NCBI GenBank assembly: GCA_025175895.1
Contig: CM046004.1
Location: 50,705,359-50,769,358 of the forward strand
Length of the DNA stretch: 64,000 nt
Direction of reading: 5' to 3'
Origin: Wurfbainia villosa
Lineage: Eukaryota > Streptophyta > Magnoliopsida > Zingiberales > Zingiberaceae
A program made the position numbers and the translations under genes. The notes under the pieces were generated by a model that saw nothing but the letters and a program-made list of their open reading frames with translations, was not told the DNA's origin and did no database searches. Positions 23,801 to 36,003 of the stretch are shown here, piece after piece; the first letter of the stretch is position 1, and each line of letters opens with the position of its first letter.

Positions 23801-24679
23801 TAGTATTGTATGTCGATGACATATTACTTATAGGAAACGAGGTGTCAATCTTACAGTCAGTTAAGGTTTGGTTATCCAAGACATTCTCCATGAAAGACCT
23901 GGGAGAAGCAACCTACATCCTTGGGATTAAGATCTATAGAGATAGATCGAAACGGTTGCTTGGTCTTTCGCAGTCTACATATATAGACCGAGTGCTAAAG
24001 AGGTTTAGCATGTCGGAATCCAAGAAAGGTTATCTGCCCATCAGGCATGGGGTACACCTTTCGAAGTCGATGTGTCCGCGCACAGAAGACGAGAGGATTT
24101 GCATGAGTAAGATTCCCTATGCATCCGCAATAGGATCTATCATGTATGCTATGTTATGTACGAGGCCCGATGTATCGTATGCTCTGAGTGTCACGAGCAG
24201 ATACCAGTCTGATCCAGGAATGGATCATTGGGCGGCTGTTAAGACGATCCTTAAGTACTTGAGAAGAACTAAGGATGTGTTCCTAATATATGGAGAAGGG
24301 GACATGGTGATACGCGGGTATCTGGATGCGACTTCGGACACACAAGGATGATTCAGTCTCATCTGGATACGTGTTCACCTTGAATGGGGGCGCAGTTGAG
24401 TTGGAAAAGTTCCAAACAAGAGATCAGAGCGGATTCTACCACCGAGGCAGAATATATTGCGGCCGGAGAAAGGAGGCGGTTTGGATCAAGAAGTTCGCTC
24501 ATGAACTTGGTGTGATTCCGCCATTGTTGAAGCAATACCGGTCTCATGCGACAACAATGGAGCAATTGCATAGCGAAAGAGCCAAGGTCTCATCAACGAT
24601 CCAAACATGTGCCCGCTATCATCTTATCGGAGAGATCATAAGTAGGAGCGAAATACAAATCGAGAAAATTCCCCTTTGA
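20880..24679 (+). pseudogene. B-inner gag-pol polyprotein, decayed
   Basis: Starts at an ATG near 20880-20886 giving MTSLNLRTILDSNKLTG. The gag has an in-frame TAG at 21138, then continues to 21665 with a basic tail; its zinc knuckle is ruined (CHQRGKEGP). The protease DTG site is frameshifted near 21740. Integrase parts follow: zinc domain MWHCRLGHISKKRMSELH with CESC (21824-22300), a core with HTDVCGPM, SDRGGEYL and ERRNRTLLDM (22304-22903), broken by stops near 22300, 22613 and 22902. RT starts at 23205 with CKWVFKKKTDMDG, shifts frame near 23460, and resumes at 23656 with SIYGLKQAS and LYVDDILLIG. RNase H shifts frame near 24330. All Ty1/copia domains are present in order but none is joined into a working polyprotein. 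Confidence 0.92.
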
Positions 24680-24782
24680 AAGGAACTTAGCGGATCCTTT
24701 GACTAAAGCATTACCTCAAAGTAAGTTTGAGGGTCATGTTGGTGCTTATGGTATTGGATACCGTAGTGAATGGCATTAGGCC

Positions 24783-24793
24783 AAGTGGGAGTC
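24783..24793 (+). promoter_or_regulatory. Polypurine tract of B-inner
   Basis: AAGTGGGAGTC directly before the 3' LTR; primes plus-strand DNA synthesis in LTR elements. Confidence 0.75.
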
Positions 24794-27010
24794 TGTTAGT
24801 AATATATGAGAGATGTCCTAAGGCAATCGCCTTATGTATGAACCATTTATATGATAAATGAAGATTCACTATTTGAGTATACATGTTTTATGTATTTGAT
24901 TGGATCTTAAACTCATTTACTGAATGTCCACGATACGATTCACAGCATGAGAGAATTTGTGATTGGATCACAACTAGTGAGTATCTCTACATGTGTAATT
25001 GTGATGTATCGGAATTATCCCTAGTCGATGAATTGATGAATCTGGACACCATCAATTCTGTTGAGACTAGCACGAGGTATACTCCTTGGTGTATCCAAGC
25101 TGCTGATTCTCACTGGCTGGAGACATAGTGATGTCCGGAGTTAATCGTGGATGCTAGTTATGGTAACTAGTTCATTGGAGTGACCAGCCGTAAGACTTCA
25201 TATGGTTCTCTGCATATATAGAAATGTCAATGAAGTTCTTGCTGTGGCTTAAGTGTGATGTTCCTTTGACTTGCGGTATTCAAGTCATCTTGATCATGGA
25301 GACTTATGCTTTGACATCTTAAGCAAACATCTCTAAGGAGATGTGGACCCGGGATGATTGGGTATAAGTCGAAGTGATCGAAGGTGTTTGAATAGCCTAT
25401 AAAGGATTCACCACTCCTTGCGAGGAGATGTATACCCATGGCCTCTCGTCGGATTGTTACTAAAGTCTTTGGCCAAAGCATTACATGTTTAGAGTAAGGT
25501 ACTCTTCGATACATGTGGAGTAACTAGAATCCGTAGGACGAGGAAATGATACTTGGGATAGGTGTGACGTAGTCAGCCTAGTGGGGACTGACACAATAGA
25601 CCATGTCCTGAACCAAGTGGGTATAAGATGAGTGAAGGGAATGGGGCACGATTCATTCGAGCCACTGAAGGGTTTCAGAAATTGTTCTGGATCAACCGTT
25701 GATCTTTTTGGTTAATTGGGGATCATGATGTACTACTAGGTGCCACTCATGATCGTTCTATAATTAATGGTTAATTATAGACGGCCAACATAAACTGAGA
25801 ACCTATTTGGTCACACGCACAACGAGTGTAATCCAAAGGATTTAAAACGAGCTTGAGAATGAGATTCTCAGACCGAGAGAAACTATGTTTGGTTGGACCA
25901 AACATAAAGCGAGCATGAAATTGTTTCAGTCGCAATGGAAGTGTGGATGGGCTGCGTCTTATAAAGACGTAATGGATGGACCAAAATGGTTTGGTTCTAA
26001 TCCAATGGATAAGAATAAACCAAAGGGTTTGGTTTATTTTAAACGAATGAACCAAAAGTTGGTTCGGTTCGTTTTAACTTAAAATAAACCATTATGGTTT
26101 GGTTTATTTTAACTTATCATAATGGAGCGGGTTAACGGGCTTTATGGATATGATCCATTAACCATTAAGAGAATTAGTTCTCTATAAAAATGGGCTTAAG
26201 GGATTGTTAAACCCTAATCCAAAATCAAAACCCTAGCCTCCAAGGAGTTGCCGCCCAACCTGGTTGTGCCGCCCAAGCTCCTTGCCGCCCAGCTTGATTG
26301 TGCTGCCGTCAAGACCCTTGCCGGCGTCCAAGCTCCAGCCGGTGAACCTCCGGCGACCCTCCGGTGATCTCCTATAGGTTCGGCATCAAGGTGAGCCTTT
26401 TCTCTCCTTGTTTTGGCCGGCGCCTACTCCTCCACCAAGCTGTCCAGTTTTCTGGACAGCTTCTTCTCCTCTCGTCGGAGCGTCGTTTGGACGACGGTTA
26501 GTGCTCCGACAGCGGCTAACATACCGGGGATTTGATCTCCGGTAATCCTCTGAGGTGGAGGACGAAGGATTCGTCAATCGGTTGACGAATACCTCTCCGG
26601 AGAAGCAAGTCTTGAGGACTTGTTTTTAGGTCCGAATTTGGATTCGGATCGTGATCATCTCTCGATCACGTCGTCTTCAACACGAGGCTAGTAACCCGTA
26701 CGAAGACGAAGCTCGTGACTTAGCGAAGTCATCCCGAGGAGCTCGGCGTGGATACGGATAGAGGCGATTCTTACGAGGATCGTTCGGTTGATGCCGTTCC
26801 CGCTACACGTCATACGAAAGGTATAACGTAGTTTAATTTCCTTTTATTGCAATTTTAATTTACGGTTATGTCTACACTTGTTGTAATAGCATGCGTGTGT
26901 TGTGTGTGTTGTAATAAATAGGAGTATTTATTATTTTTATTGCTTCCGCTGTGCTCATGTTTACAAAACATGATCGAACACACACACGCCGCTGTGCCGG
27001 AAACCCAACA
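24794..27010 (+). repeat. B-inner 3' LTR
   Basis: TGTTAGTAATATATGAGAG to GAAACCCAACA, paired with 17377-19596. A TATA motif lies at 26183-26190. Directly followed by the ACACC duplication. Confidence 0.93.
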
Positions 27011-27015
27011 ACACC
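27011..27015. repeat. Right target-site duplication of B-inner (ACACC)
   Basis: Exact match to 17372-17376. Confidence 0.9.
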
Positions 27016-29530
27016 CAATGGGTTTGACGCCTTCATGTGGATCAACCAAAGTCCATACTTGGTTGATGTACATGGATTCCATCTCGGATCTCATGGCCTC
27101 TAGCCATTTCTTAGAATCTTGGCTCATCACAGCTTCCTGATAGGAGGTTGGCTAATTCTTAATGATCATAACATCATTATGGTCAGACAAGAGAAATGAG
27201 TATCTCTCAGGCTGACGATGTACCCTATCTGACCTGCGAAGAGGTAGGTCTACCTGAACAGGTTGTTGTTCCATAACTCTTTGTGCAACAATCTCATCAT
27301 CCACAACACTTTGTGGTTCCTGTTCAACCTCCATCAAGGCCTAAGTGCTATGGTCAATATCTTGAATTTCTTCAAGATCGAACTTACTCCCACTAGTTTT
27401 TCTAAAAACAAAGTCTCTTTCTAGAAATACCCCAGTCTTTGCCACAAACACTTTCTGCTGACAGGGAATGTAGAAGTAATATCCCTTCGTTTCCTTGGGA
27501 TATCCAACAAAATAGCACTTATCGGATTTGGGTCCCAATTTGTCTAACACTTGACGTCGAACGTAAGCCTCACAACCCCATATCCTCATGAAAGACATCT
27601 TGGGATTTTTCCCTGTCCATATCGTATATCGTGTTTTTATCACATCTTTGGATGGAACACAGTTAAGTGTGAAGGCTGCTGTGTCTAGAGCATATCCCCA
27701 AAAGGATATAGGAAGCTCTATGTGACTCATCATAGATCGTACCATATCTATTAGGTTACGATTCCTTCTTTCAGATACACCATTCCATTGTGGTGTTCTA
27801 GGAGGAGTGAGTTGGGATAGAATCCCACACTCAACTAGATAGTCACAAAACTCATGGCTAAGGTATTCACCACCTCGATCTGATCGAAGTATCTTAATAC
27901 TCTTGGCAAGTTGGTTTTGTACTTTATTCTTGAATTCTTTTAACTTTTCAAAGGATTATGACTTATGTGTCATCAGATATATATAACCATATTTACTGAA
28001 GTCATCAGTAAATATAATGAAGTATCTATAACCACCTCTAGCATGACATGAGGGCTACACACATCACTATGTATAAGTCCTATCAAGTCTGTTGCTGTTT
28101 CGCTGTGTCCGCTAAAGGGAGTCTTGGTCATCTTGCCTAAAAGGCAAGACTTGCATGTCTCATATGATTCAAAATCGAATGAGTCCAGCAACCCATCCTT
28201 ATGGAGCTGGGATAAGCGACTCTCATTTATGTGACCTAAGCGACAATGCTAAAGATAGGTTTGGTTCAACTCATTTGACTTGAACCTTTTGGTACTTATG
28301 TTATAGATGGGGTTCTCTAAGTCTAGAATGTAGAGTCCATTCATCAGAGGTGCACTACAATAGAACATATCATTTAAATAAAAGAACAACATTAGTTCTT
28401 TATTATAAATGAAAATCCTTTCTTGTCTAAACAAGAAACTGAAATGATGTTCTTTGTGAGAGCAGGCACATAACAACATTCGTCTAATTCGAGTACAAGC
28501 CCAGAGGTTAGAGATAGAAAATAAGTTTCTATAGCAACAACAGCAACCCTTGCTCCATTGCCAACTCATATGTCTACCTCGTCCTTCGTCAATGCCCTGC
28601 TATATCTCAGTGCTTGTACATTAGTACAAATGTGAGAAGCACATCCGGTATCAAATACCCACGATGAAGAAATAGATAGATTGACTTCTATAACATATAT
28701 ACCTGAAGTAAAAGTCTCACTTCTCTTCTTCTTAAGATCTTCAAGGTATCCTTTGCAGTTCTTCTTCCAGTGACCTGATCATGCAGTAGTATTAACCTTC
28801 CTTGGCAACCCCTACTTTAGGTTTTGATGGCTTGCCCTTGGCTTGGGACTTTCCCTTACTTTTATGCTTTCCCTTGCCTTTCTTCTTTTGCGCCATCAAA
28901 ATGGAGTTGGGCTTTGCCTTCTTAAGGTTTAGCTTAGTAATTCTCAACATGCTAAGCATCTCAGGCAGTGGCTTATCAATTTCATTCATGTTGTAATTCA
29001 TAAAAAATTGATTGTAACTTTATGGCAAGGATTGCAAGATCAAGTCAGTGGCCAGTTCTTGGCCAAGTGGGAATCCCAACCTCTGTAAAATTTCCATGTA
29101 CCTAATCATATTGAGTACATATGGACCTACGAGAGTCTCATCTTGCATCTTGCATCTTGCACTGAAACAGTGCCTTAGAAACCTCGAATCTCTCATGTCT
29201 TGCTTGTCCTTGATACAGTTGATGAAGATGTTCAACCATATGAAAAGCATTCTTCAACTCGTGTTGCTTCTGAAGCTCAGAGTTCATGGTCGCGAGCATG
29301 AGGCATGACACATCTAATGCATCATCTTGATTCTTCTTGTAAGAATCTTAGTCTGCTCACGAGGTAGTGGCAGGAGGTGCTTCCAGAATGGGCTGCTCTA
29401 GGACGTACAATTTTCTTTCTTGTTTGAGAACAATTCTCAGATTCCTATACCAGTCCAGAAAATTAGCTCTATTGAGCTTGTCCTTCTTAAGGACAGAATG
29501 CAGGGAGAGAGTGTTCATGTTTGACGACAT
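27016..29530 (-). pseudogene. Copia-A gag, protease, integrase and start of RT
   Basis: On the minus strand the start codon at 29528-29530 gives MSSNMNTLSLHSVLKKDKL, and NFLDWYRNLRIVLKQERK follows, a copia gag N-terminus. The gag continues through several stops to a basic Lys/Gly-rich tail (28792-29001). Its zinc knuckle has a stop but keeps SGHWKKNCKGYLEDL near 28770. Protease keeps WVFDTGCASHIC near 28650. The integrase zinc region has KSCLLGKMTKTPFSG (27973-28191); the core keeps SDRGGEYL and the ERRNRNLIDMVRSMM Glu segment (27341-27780). RT begins SEMESMYINQVWTLVDPHEG and stops at the B-inner insertion. The next residues are found at 17371. Confidence 0.88.
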
Positions 29531-31065
29531 ATCAATCTACAATATAAATAATTTAGAATTAAATATCATATTCCATTTATCATTTAATTAGGCCTTTAAT
29601 TAAATGATTCTCCCACTGAAATATAGGACTTTTGTAGAATCGAGTAATGGATGTGGTCAAACCACACTACTAGATTCATACCAACTAACTATAATTCTCG
29701 TGGGACAAGATCCACATCATACTATGCCTTGAGTTAGCTTTGGCTAAATCTCCCAAGACTTAGTATGATCGGTAGGTAACAAATTACCAATTACATCTCT
29801 ATGCAACTCTTGTTTATAGGATCAAGATCCACATTTACAAAAAAACTTGAGTTAGCTTTGGCTAAATAGCCCAAGATTTAGTGTAAATGTGATCATATCC
29901 TATCTTTGCAACCGTTGGAATATGCCTATAGTTTTACCCGATCTAATTGAGTTAACTAGTTTCACTCAATTTAATTGAACTTATTCTCACCCAAACTTTG
30001 ATAGACGGGATCAAGATTGTCCCTCCGCACCCTACTAAGATAATATGCGTTGCTATACTTTGGAAGATTCAACAACAACAAATGATCGAGGTAGTGATGG
30101 GTTTCATAACTTGGTAGGCATTTCGAGTTGACTTGATTAAGATCTAATCTAATCATGAATGTGTATCATATACATATTAAGGTATTAATTACCCTATACT
30201 AGCATGCATCACATATATACAAACAAAAACAAATATATATATATATATATACTAATTAATTAATTTGTGATGAGGTCATGACCCTACTACGATCTTATCA
30301 AGCTAATGAGAAGATTGGAAAGTCAACCTAGGGTTAGCGACTTCTCCAAGCGCCTCCTTTGACCGCCATGTGTTGTTGGCACCCTCCTCGTAACTCCGTC
30401 TACAAGTGGACCTTCCACCACTTCATTTTGTACATTACAAACATGAAAATCGAGTTACATTCGAGTCTAAAATCTATTTACAAGAGGAATATAATAAGGG
30501 AGGTACGACGCGGAGGTCGCATATCATATACAACATGCACAATACTAAAAACGGTGCGCAAGCCGTATTATGAATTACAAACACAATTTTATCCAATCAC
30601 ATTGGGGTTTTTGGGACATGACCATCACAATATCATACAAAATTATAAATTATGTATTTTATATAAATTTATATAATTTTCCTACTTTTTTCCTTTCAAT
30701 TTTATGAGTCACAACTCCGTAGCGGTCAAGCTAAGCGATTTTCGGTCGCGATCGCGGGACAATGCCCCTAGCGGGGCTAGGGGCAGTGTCCCTTCTTGCA
30801 AAATGAATCTCACGAGTGTCCCATACCAATCTTACAGTGCCTTAAGTTGTTGTCCCAAAAAACAAAACTGAGACCTTGCCGTTTTGGAGAGTTTTTCTCG
30901 GTGGTTGAAGCCTACAAGTGTCCAAATACTTGTTGATTCGACTCTACGAAAAAAATACTCACAAAATCTATAAAATTAAGAAAATTACAGAAACTTACAG
31001 ATCTGTAACTTTTAGTATCTTATACAAAAAATTACAAATACAAACATGTACATGCTTCGCACGTG
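29531..31065 (-). other. Copia-A 5' leader with a 117-bp tandem duplication
   Basis: About 1.5 kb between gag start and primer site, with no convincing ORF. CAAGATCCACAT at 29706 and 29823 and CTTGAGTTAGCTTTGGCTAA at 29728 and 29846 show a tandem duplication of about 117 bp. The inner motif TTAGCTTTGGCTAA is itself a small inverted repeat. An AT dinucleotide run lies at 30234-30250. Confidence 0.6.
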
Positions 31066-31077
31066 ACTCTAATACCA
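31066..31077 (-). promoter_or_regulatory. Primer binding site of Copia-A, decayed
   Basis: Minus strand TGGTATTAGAGT, two C-to-T changes from TGGTATCAGAGC. It places the inner edge of the 5' LTR at about 31078. Confidence 0.7.
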
Positions 31078-32087
31078 CAGTTAGACTCTCCAAGCTGCAA
31101 AAACCGCTTTTTGCATTGCGAAAACCTCGAAATTCGGTCACGAATCCGTGTGAAAATAAATAAAAAAAATTCTTGTACATATTTATCTACACTAGATCAA
31201 CCTTATATCTACATGGGAATAGGGTTACCCTTGTAGTGATGCCCTTCGCTTATCCGGCTCGTCCAAAAGATTGTCGGATCTCGTAGAGTGTCAAGTGTAC
31301 ACTCCTCTATACGTATCAACACAAACAAAAGAGTGGAGAGAACCACATAGAGTGTGCTAGCACACTTGGGAGGTTTCGGCCATGGAGGAGAGGGAGAGAA
31401 GAAGATAGGAGAAGGAAGAAGAAGCAATCAATTAACCTTACTCATAAATTGGTGGCCACTTAAGGAGGGGGTTATAAACATCCATGTAATACCAAGAGTC
31501 ATGGCTCTTGGTCTTCCTCATGAGGTGGCACACCATGATCTGTCCATGATGATGTGGAACATCATCATTGGCCGGCCCTATACAAAGTCACCATGAAGTG
31601 GAATTTGGTTAAGTCAAACTTGACCATTCATCTTCCCTCTAAAGTCAAGTCAAACTTGACCTCCTATCTCCACTGGTTGATCAAATCTAACCTTTGATTC
31701 AAGTAAATTTAATTTAATGAATATGTATTCATTATTTTAAATTGACTCAATTAATCAAATCTAAATTAGACTCATTCTACACTTGAATGAAATTGAGTCC
31801 AACTCAATTAGTCTAATTTGGATTACTCTTAATCCAATTTGGTTCATCACATGAACCTAATCCTCTTGGTCCATCATATGAACCTAATCTCCATATAATT
31901 ACCCTTTGTGTGTGACCCTATAAGTTCTTGTAACATTGGCAATACTACTAAACTGATTTAGAAACATAAGCAATGAGCGGTATTTAGCAACACATCATTG
32001 CTACCCAAGTTACAGGAATGTTGAGATCCAACATCACCTTTGTGACTACAAAATGTGACTCTCACAACATGTGACAATGTCCCTCAT
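31078..32087 (-). repeat. Copia-A 5' LTR (partial, cut by N gap)
   Basis: 31759-32087 match 1-329 closely. The start of the LTR (about 775 bp, judged from the 3' copy) is lost in the gap. The ORFs at 31209-31596 lie in the LTR and show no conserved domain. Confidence 0.8.
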
Positions 32088-32187
32088 NNNNNNNNNNNNN
32101 NNNNNNNNNNNNNNNNNNNNNNNNNNNNNNNNNNNNNNNNNNNNNNNNNNNNNNNNNNNNNNNNNNNNNNNNNNNNNNNNNNNNNNN
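32088..32187. other. Assembly gap, 100 N
   Basis: Exactly 100 N, the usual placeholder for unknown length. Left is the middle of the Copia-A LTR, right is the RT of B-outer at a YAML-type motif. The true content is at least the missing start of that LTR. Confidence 0.95.
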
Positions 32188-33021
32188 ATAACATAGCATA
32201 CATAATAGATCCTATTGCGAATGCATAGGGAATCTTACTCATGCAAATCCTCTCGTCTTCTGTGCGCAGACACAGACTTCGAAAGGTGTATCCCATGCCT
32301 GATGGGAAGGAAACCTTTCTTGGATTCCGACATGCTAAACCTCTATAGCACTCGGTCTATATATGTAGACTACAAAAGGCCAAGCAACCACTTCGATCTA
32401 TCTCTATAGATCTTGACCCCAAGGATGTAGGTCGCTTCTCCCAGGTCTTTCATGGAGAATGTTTTGGATAACTAAATTTTAATCGACTGTAAGACAGATA
32501 TATCATTTCCTATAAGTAATATGTCATCGACATACAACATTAGGAACACGACTGCACTCTCACTAACCTTCTTATACAGACAGGGTTCGTCTGGATTTTG
32601 TGAGAAATCAAACCATTTGATTGTCTCATCAAAACAGATATTCAAGCTCCTGGATGCTTGCTTCAGTCCATAAATGGTCCGTCGAAGTTTGCAAACCTTG
32701 GGTTTATCAATCGATGTGAAACTCTCAGGATATATTATATACATGTCCTCGATTAGGTTTCCGTTAAGGAAAGTCATTTTGACATCCATCTGTCATATCT
32801 CATAATCATAATGAGTCGCTATGGCCAGGAGCATCTAAATGGATTTAAGCATAGTAACTTGTGAATAGGTCTCGTCATAATCAACACCTTGCTTTTAATG
32901 ATAGTCTTTCTCAACTAATCCAGCCTTATAGGTAATCACATTACCATCCATGTCGATTTTCTTCTTGAAAACCCACTTGCACACTATAGGCTTAATACCT
33001 TCAGGTGGGTCCACCAAGTTC
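32188..33021 (-). pseudogene. B-outer reverse transcriptase fragment
   Basis: On the minus strand: WNLVDPPEGIKPIV, CKWVFKKKIDMDG, MDVKMTFLNGNLIEDMY, TIYGLKQASRS and the catalytic LYVDDILLIG at about 32515-32545. It runs on past stops to SMKDLGEATYILG and GSIMYAML at the gap. It joins the reading at 41515 (MYENQV) once Copia-C and one CAAAC are removed. Stops and frameshifts are frequent downstream of 32472. Confidence 0.88.
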
Positions 33022-33026
33022 CAAAC
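33022..33026. repeat. Left target-site duplication of Copia-C (CAAAC)
   Basis: CAAAC before TGTTGGGATG; the copy at 41510-41514 follows ACCCTTTA. The intact site is visible in B-inner, where CAAGTTTGGAACTTGG is uninterrupted near 23318. Confidence 0.9.
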
Positions 33027-33926
33027 TGTTGGGATGTATACTGAAAAGTTTATCTTTTGTAGGAACACCTTTATTTTGAAATAAGGATCACATGATCATT
33101 GTCTGTATATTTATGGTGATGCATATTGTCTAATATATTACATTGTAGATAACATGGTGTGTGGTGTCACACGGAAGATCATGTTATCGGCTCCTTGTAA
33201 AGTATAAGTATAGGCTCACAACCGAGATCGCTTTGGACAAACCATTGGTATGGTTGTAGTGTGATTTGGTATTGGTTTGTCTTGACCATAGAATCACATT
33301 AGTACACTTTGTGTGTATTGAGCAGGACCAACTTAGAGGTGATTCGATTTATTGCTGACTACATAATCGAATCGGACCTCAGATATTATATTGTACATGC
33401 TCTTAATCCCGATATAATAACGAGCACATATACTTAGTATTCATTTCTTTGATTTACCAATGGGCGAGATTTATAGATTAAATCTATAGGCTTGGTAAGT
33501 TGGGAAATGATTATTATTTATATGGTGTGTCGTTGATTATAGGAGGAAACTGTGTCATATATATTAGGATGATGATGTCCCCTTGAGGAGCTCAAAAGGT
33601 TCATCATATAAACCCTGCAGGTGGACTTGGTCCGGCATGATGAAAAGGTTGAGTGGTACTACTCATGGAGTTAGTTGTTGATTAATTAATGGTCAGTAAA
33701 TTAATTAATCGACAGACATTCGAGATCTTAAACATGGGGAGAAAATGTACATATAATATATAGAGCCTATATTAACTTATGGGGTTGGTGAGGTAGATCA
33801 ATGATTATCCTTTAGTGGACTGGATTATCATTAATGGATCAGACTTTATGTGGGCTTGATCCATTGGGTGGCCAAGATCCAACTCCTCCTCATGGTCCCT
33901 ATTGTACCCTATTAATACCTCATGAA

Positions 33927-34034
33927 GCCTAGATCCAATGGTTGAAAACAAAACTCTAGATCCAAAGGTAGAGATTAAATCTCTAGATTTGACGGTTGAG
34001 ATTAAATCCCTAGAACCAATGGTGGAGATTAAAA
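33927..34034 (+). repeat. 27-bp minisatellite in Copia-C 5' LTR, four units
   Basis: Units start at 33927, 33954, 33981 and 34008, just upstream of the TATA box. The 3' LTR has five units (40464-40598). Confidence 0.85.
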
Positions 34035-34053
34035 CAAGGCTTATCCCTAACTC

Positions 34054-34060
34054 TATAAAA
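34054..34060 (+). promoter_or_regulatory. TATA box candidate in Copia-C 5' LTR
   Basis: TATAAAA followed by GGAGAGG. The equivalent in the 3' LTR is TATACAA at 40618-40624. Confidence 0.6.
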
Positions 34061-34949
34061 GGAGAGGAAGGGGTGGGCGGCAAGAGGAATCCCATTAGAG
34101 ATAGGATTAGGGCTAAGGTGGCCGGCAAGCTTGGAGATTAGGGTTTGGGGTTGGCGACACCAAATAAGGAAAGTTTTTCCTTATCTTCTTCTTCTCCCTT
34201 TGGTGGCCGGCGCCCATATCAGCCTTCCCTCCCTTGGACGGCATCCAAAGCTAGCTCTTCTCCTCTCCTTGGCCGGTGGAAACAAGTCTTAGGGTCCTCT
34301 CTTGGAGCTCTTGGCCGACATCCATCCTTCTCATCCCTTTTCCTTGTTGGCCGGTGGCAATCATCTTGCTTGGTGCTTGTTGGTTGGCTAAAGGAAGGAG
34401 AAGGGTCTTGTTTAGATACTTCCTCTTATTCGGAGCGAACAAGGAAAGGAAGATTGGTGATCTAGGAGCTTCAACTTTTGGAAGATCGTCACCCACACGA
34501 CATCCAAAAGGAGGAAGGACATACAATAGAAGATCAAGAGGTATAACAAGAGGTATAATCTTTTTTATTTTTTATTAGTGTTCTTTTGTATTATGTCTAT
34601 AATTGTTTTTCAATTATATACATGTTATATGTTTTATTTTGTGGCTAAATATACTTGGACCCCGAACATAAACACAAAAGCCGGCGATCCGTACATCGTC
34701 TATTCCACGGCTATTCGTAGAATAGAGGTTGGTTGCTTGAACAACAAGTTTGTTCAAGTGACTGCTCTAATCGAATAGCACGACGATGAAATAGTTGCTT
34801 GGGTAATTCCTCTTGTCGAGAATAATTTTTTTTTATCCGGGGACGTAGAAGGGATCGCCTTGAACAAGCGACCGAGTTGAAGTGGGAAGTGAAGTTTCTC
34901 CACCTTCATGTAGAATAAGAGCTTCGCTTCCGGACAAAACCCTTTAAAG

Positions 34950-34961
34950 TGGTATCAGAGC
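34950..34961 (+). promoter_or_regulatory. Primer binding site of Copia-C
   Basis: TGGTATCAGAGC, exact tRNA-iMet type, three bases (AAG) after the LTR end. Confidence 0.9.
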
Positions 34962-36003
34962 TAGGTTTCTGGTTTTGTGTGTTTAGGATTCGGTTACTTT
35001 TATGCACTTTTCATATATTATATGTGTCAGATAATAGTAGGATATGCATAGGTTAACTCTTTGGTTGCAGGCATAGAATCCAACTATTATGGCCATATGT
35101 GTGTATGTGATTGTATGTGTGTAATTGTATACTTTGTTGAATCCTCGGGGTTGATGAGACTAGTATTTAATTTTTTGTAAATTAGATACGGCATTGTTTA
35201 GCCACTCTTTTTATTTTAGTTTACTTTCGATCTAGATTTCATGTACACTTCCTCGTGGAGTATAGGATAGATGGATGTAAATTAAAATATTTAATCTCAG
35301 CTCGGATCTCTGGAAGGCTCATACATGGCGTAGGAGGAGCGGACAAGATGGCGATACGACGAGAGACATATTGAAGACAAAAGCCATAATAGTTGGAAAA
35401 TTTTAATTTTTCATATTTATTGCTTATTGTTTGATATGCATGTCGTAGGATAGAAAATTCCTCAATTTTAAATTGCTAAGTGGGAGAGGGATATTTTTTT
35501 AAAATTCTCACAGCCTCCATTACGATTTGACATGTGATGCAAACAAACTTTCACGTAGGCTCTGAGTGCATTCCTCCCCATCGGATGAGTTTGTTTGCGG
35601 ATCACAAGGTCAAATATGGTTATAGAAAATTATTAAGGAGCGTGTGTACTTCCCCATCGGAAGGCACATCACCCGAGATAATCACCTTGGTACCGAGTAA
35701 TGGTGAACACTTAGATACAGATATAAGTATCCACCCCATCGGAGTCACTGCTTTTATTTGTAGGGCCAAAGAGGAAGCAACTATTAATTTTACTTGTCAA
35801 AAAGTTAGGTTGACAGGATAGTAAAATTAATGGGTAAAATCTCTTCTTACAAATATAGAATTCGTATACGTCCACACTATCGTGGCATACGATATTCTCG
35901 GTGTTTTGAGGTGTTGGTTGATTTTAAAATTTTATTGTTTGAGGAATCAATAATTTTTTGAAATCTAATGTTTTGATCTTGTGATTCTTAGGTTTTCTTT
36001 CAA
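34962..36003 (+). other. Copia-C leader
   Basis: About 1 kb non-coding. The 95-residue ORF at 35534-35821 has no recognisable domain. CCCATCGGA phrases at about 35578, 35652 and 35734 hint at old internal repeats. Confidence 0.5.

Larger units (their letters stand above)
17377..27010 (+). mobile_element. B-inner: complete-length Ty1/copia retrotransposon inserted in Copia-A
   Basis: A 9.6-kb element with two LTRs of about 2.22 kb, a primer site, a long leader, a gag-pol region, a polypurine tract and an exact 5-bp target duplication. The LTRs differ at only about 1-2% of the sites I compared by eye, so insertion was recent relative to its host element. Gag-pol is broken by at least three in-frame stops and several frameshifts. 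It is the same family as B-outer (32188-47301). Its long LTR carries GC-rich sequence downstream of the TATA box. Confidence 0.92.
1..32087 (-). mobile_element. Copia-A: Ty1/copia LTR retrotransposon, minus strand, split by two later insertions
   Basis: The element reads from its 5' LTR (31078-32087) down to its 3' LTR (1-1103). Its coding region survives as three collinear pieces: gag to start of RT at 27016-29530, RT core at 16602-17371, and RT end plus RNase H at 1104-1777. The protein reading resumes exactly across each insertion once the 5-bp target duplication is removed, which shows the pieces were one element. The domain order protease, integrase, RT, RNase H is that of Ty1/copia. Both LTRs are incomplete here: the 3' one by the window edge, the 5' one by the N gap. 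From the two partial copies the LTR was about 1.78 kb. Many stops and frameshifts mark it as an old, dead copy. Confidence 0.85.
33027..34946 (+). repeat. Copia-C 5' LTR
   Basis: Paired with 39564-41509. Contains four 27-bp units at 33927-34034 (CTCTAGATCC..GATTAAAT type), a TATA box after them, and GGCCGGC-rich sequence. ORFs at 34145-34578 recur in the 3' LTR and in no coding family I know. Confidence 0.92.

Noticed and set aside
34145..34778. Overlapping ORFs of about 100 residues on both strands
   Set aside because: Repeated in the other Copia-C LTR at 40709-41341 and without known domain; LTR sequence.
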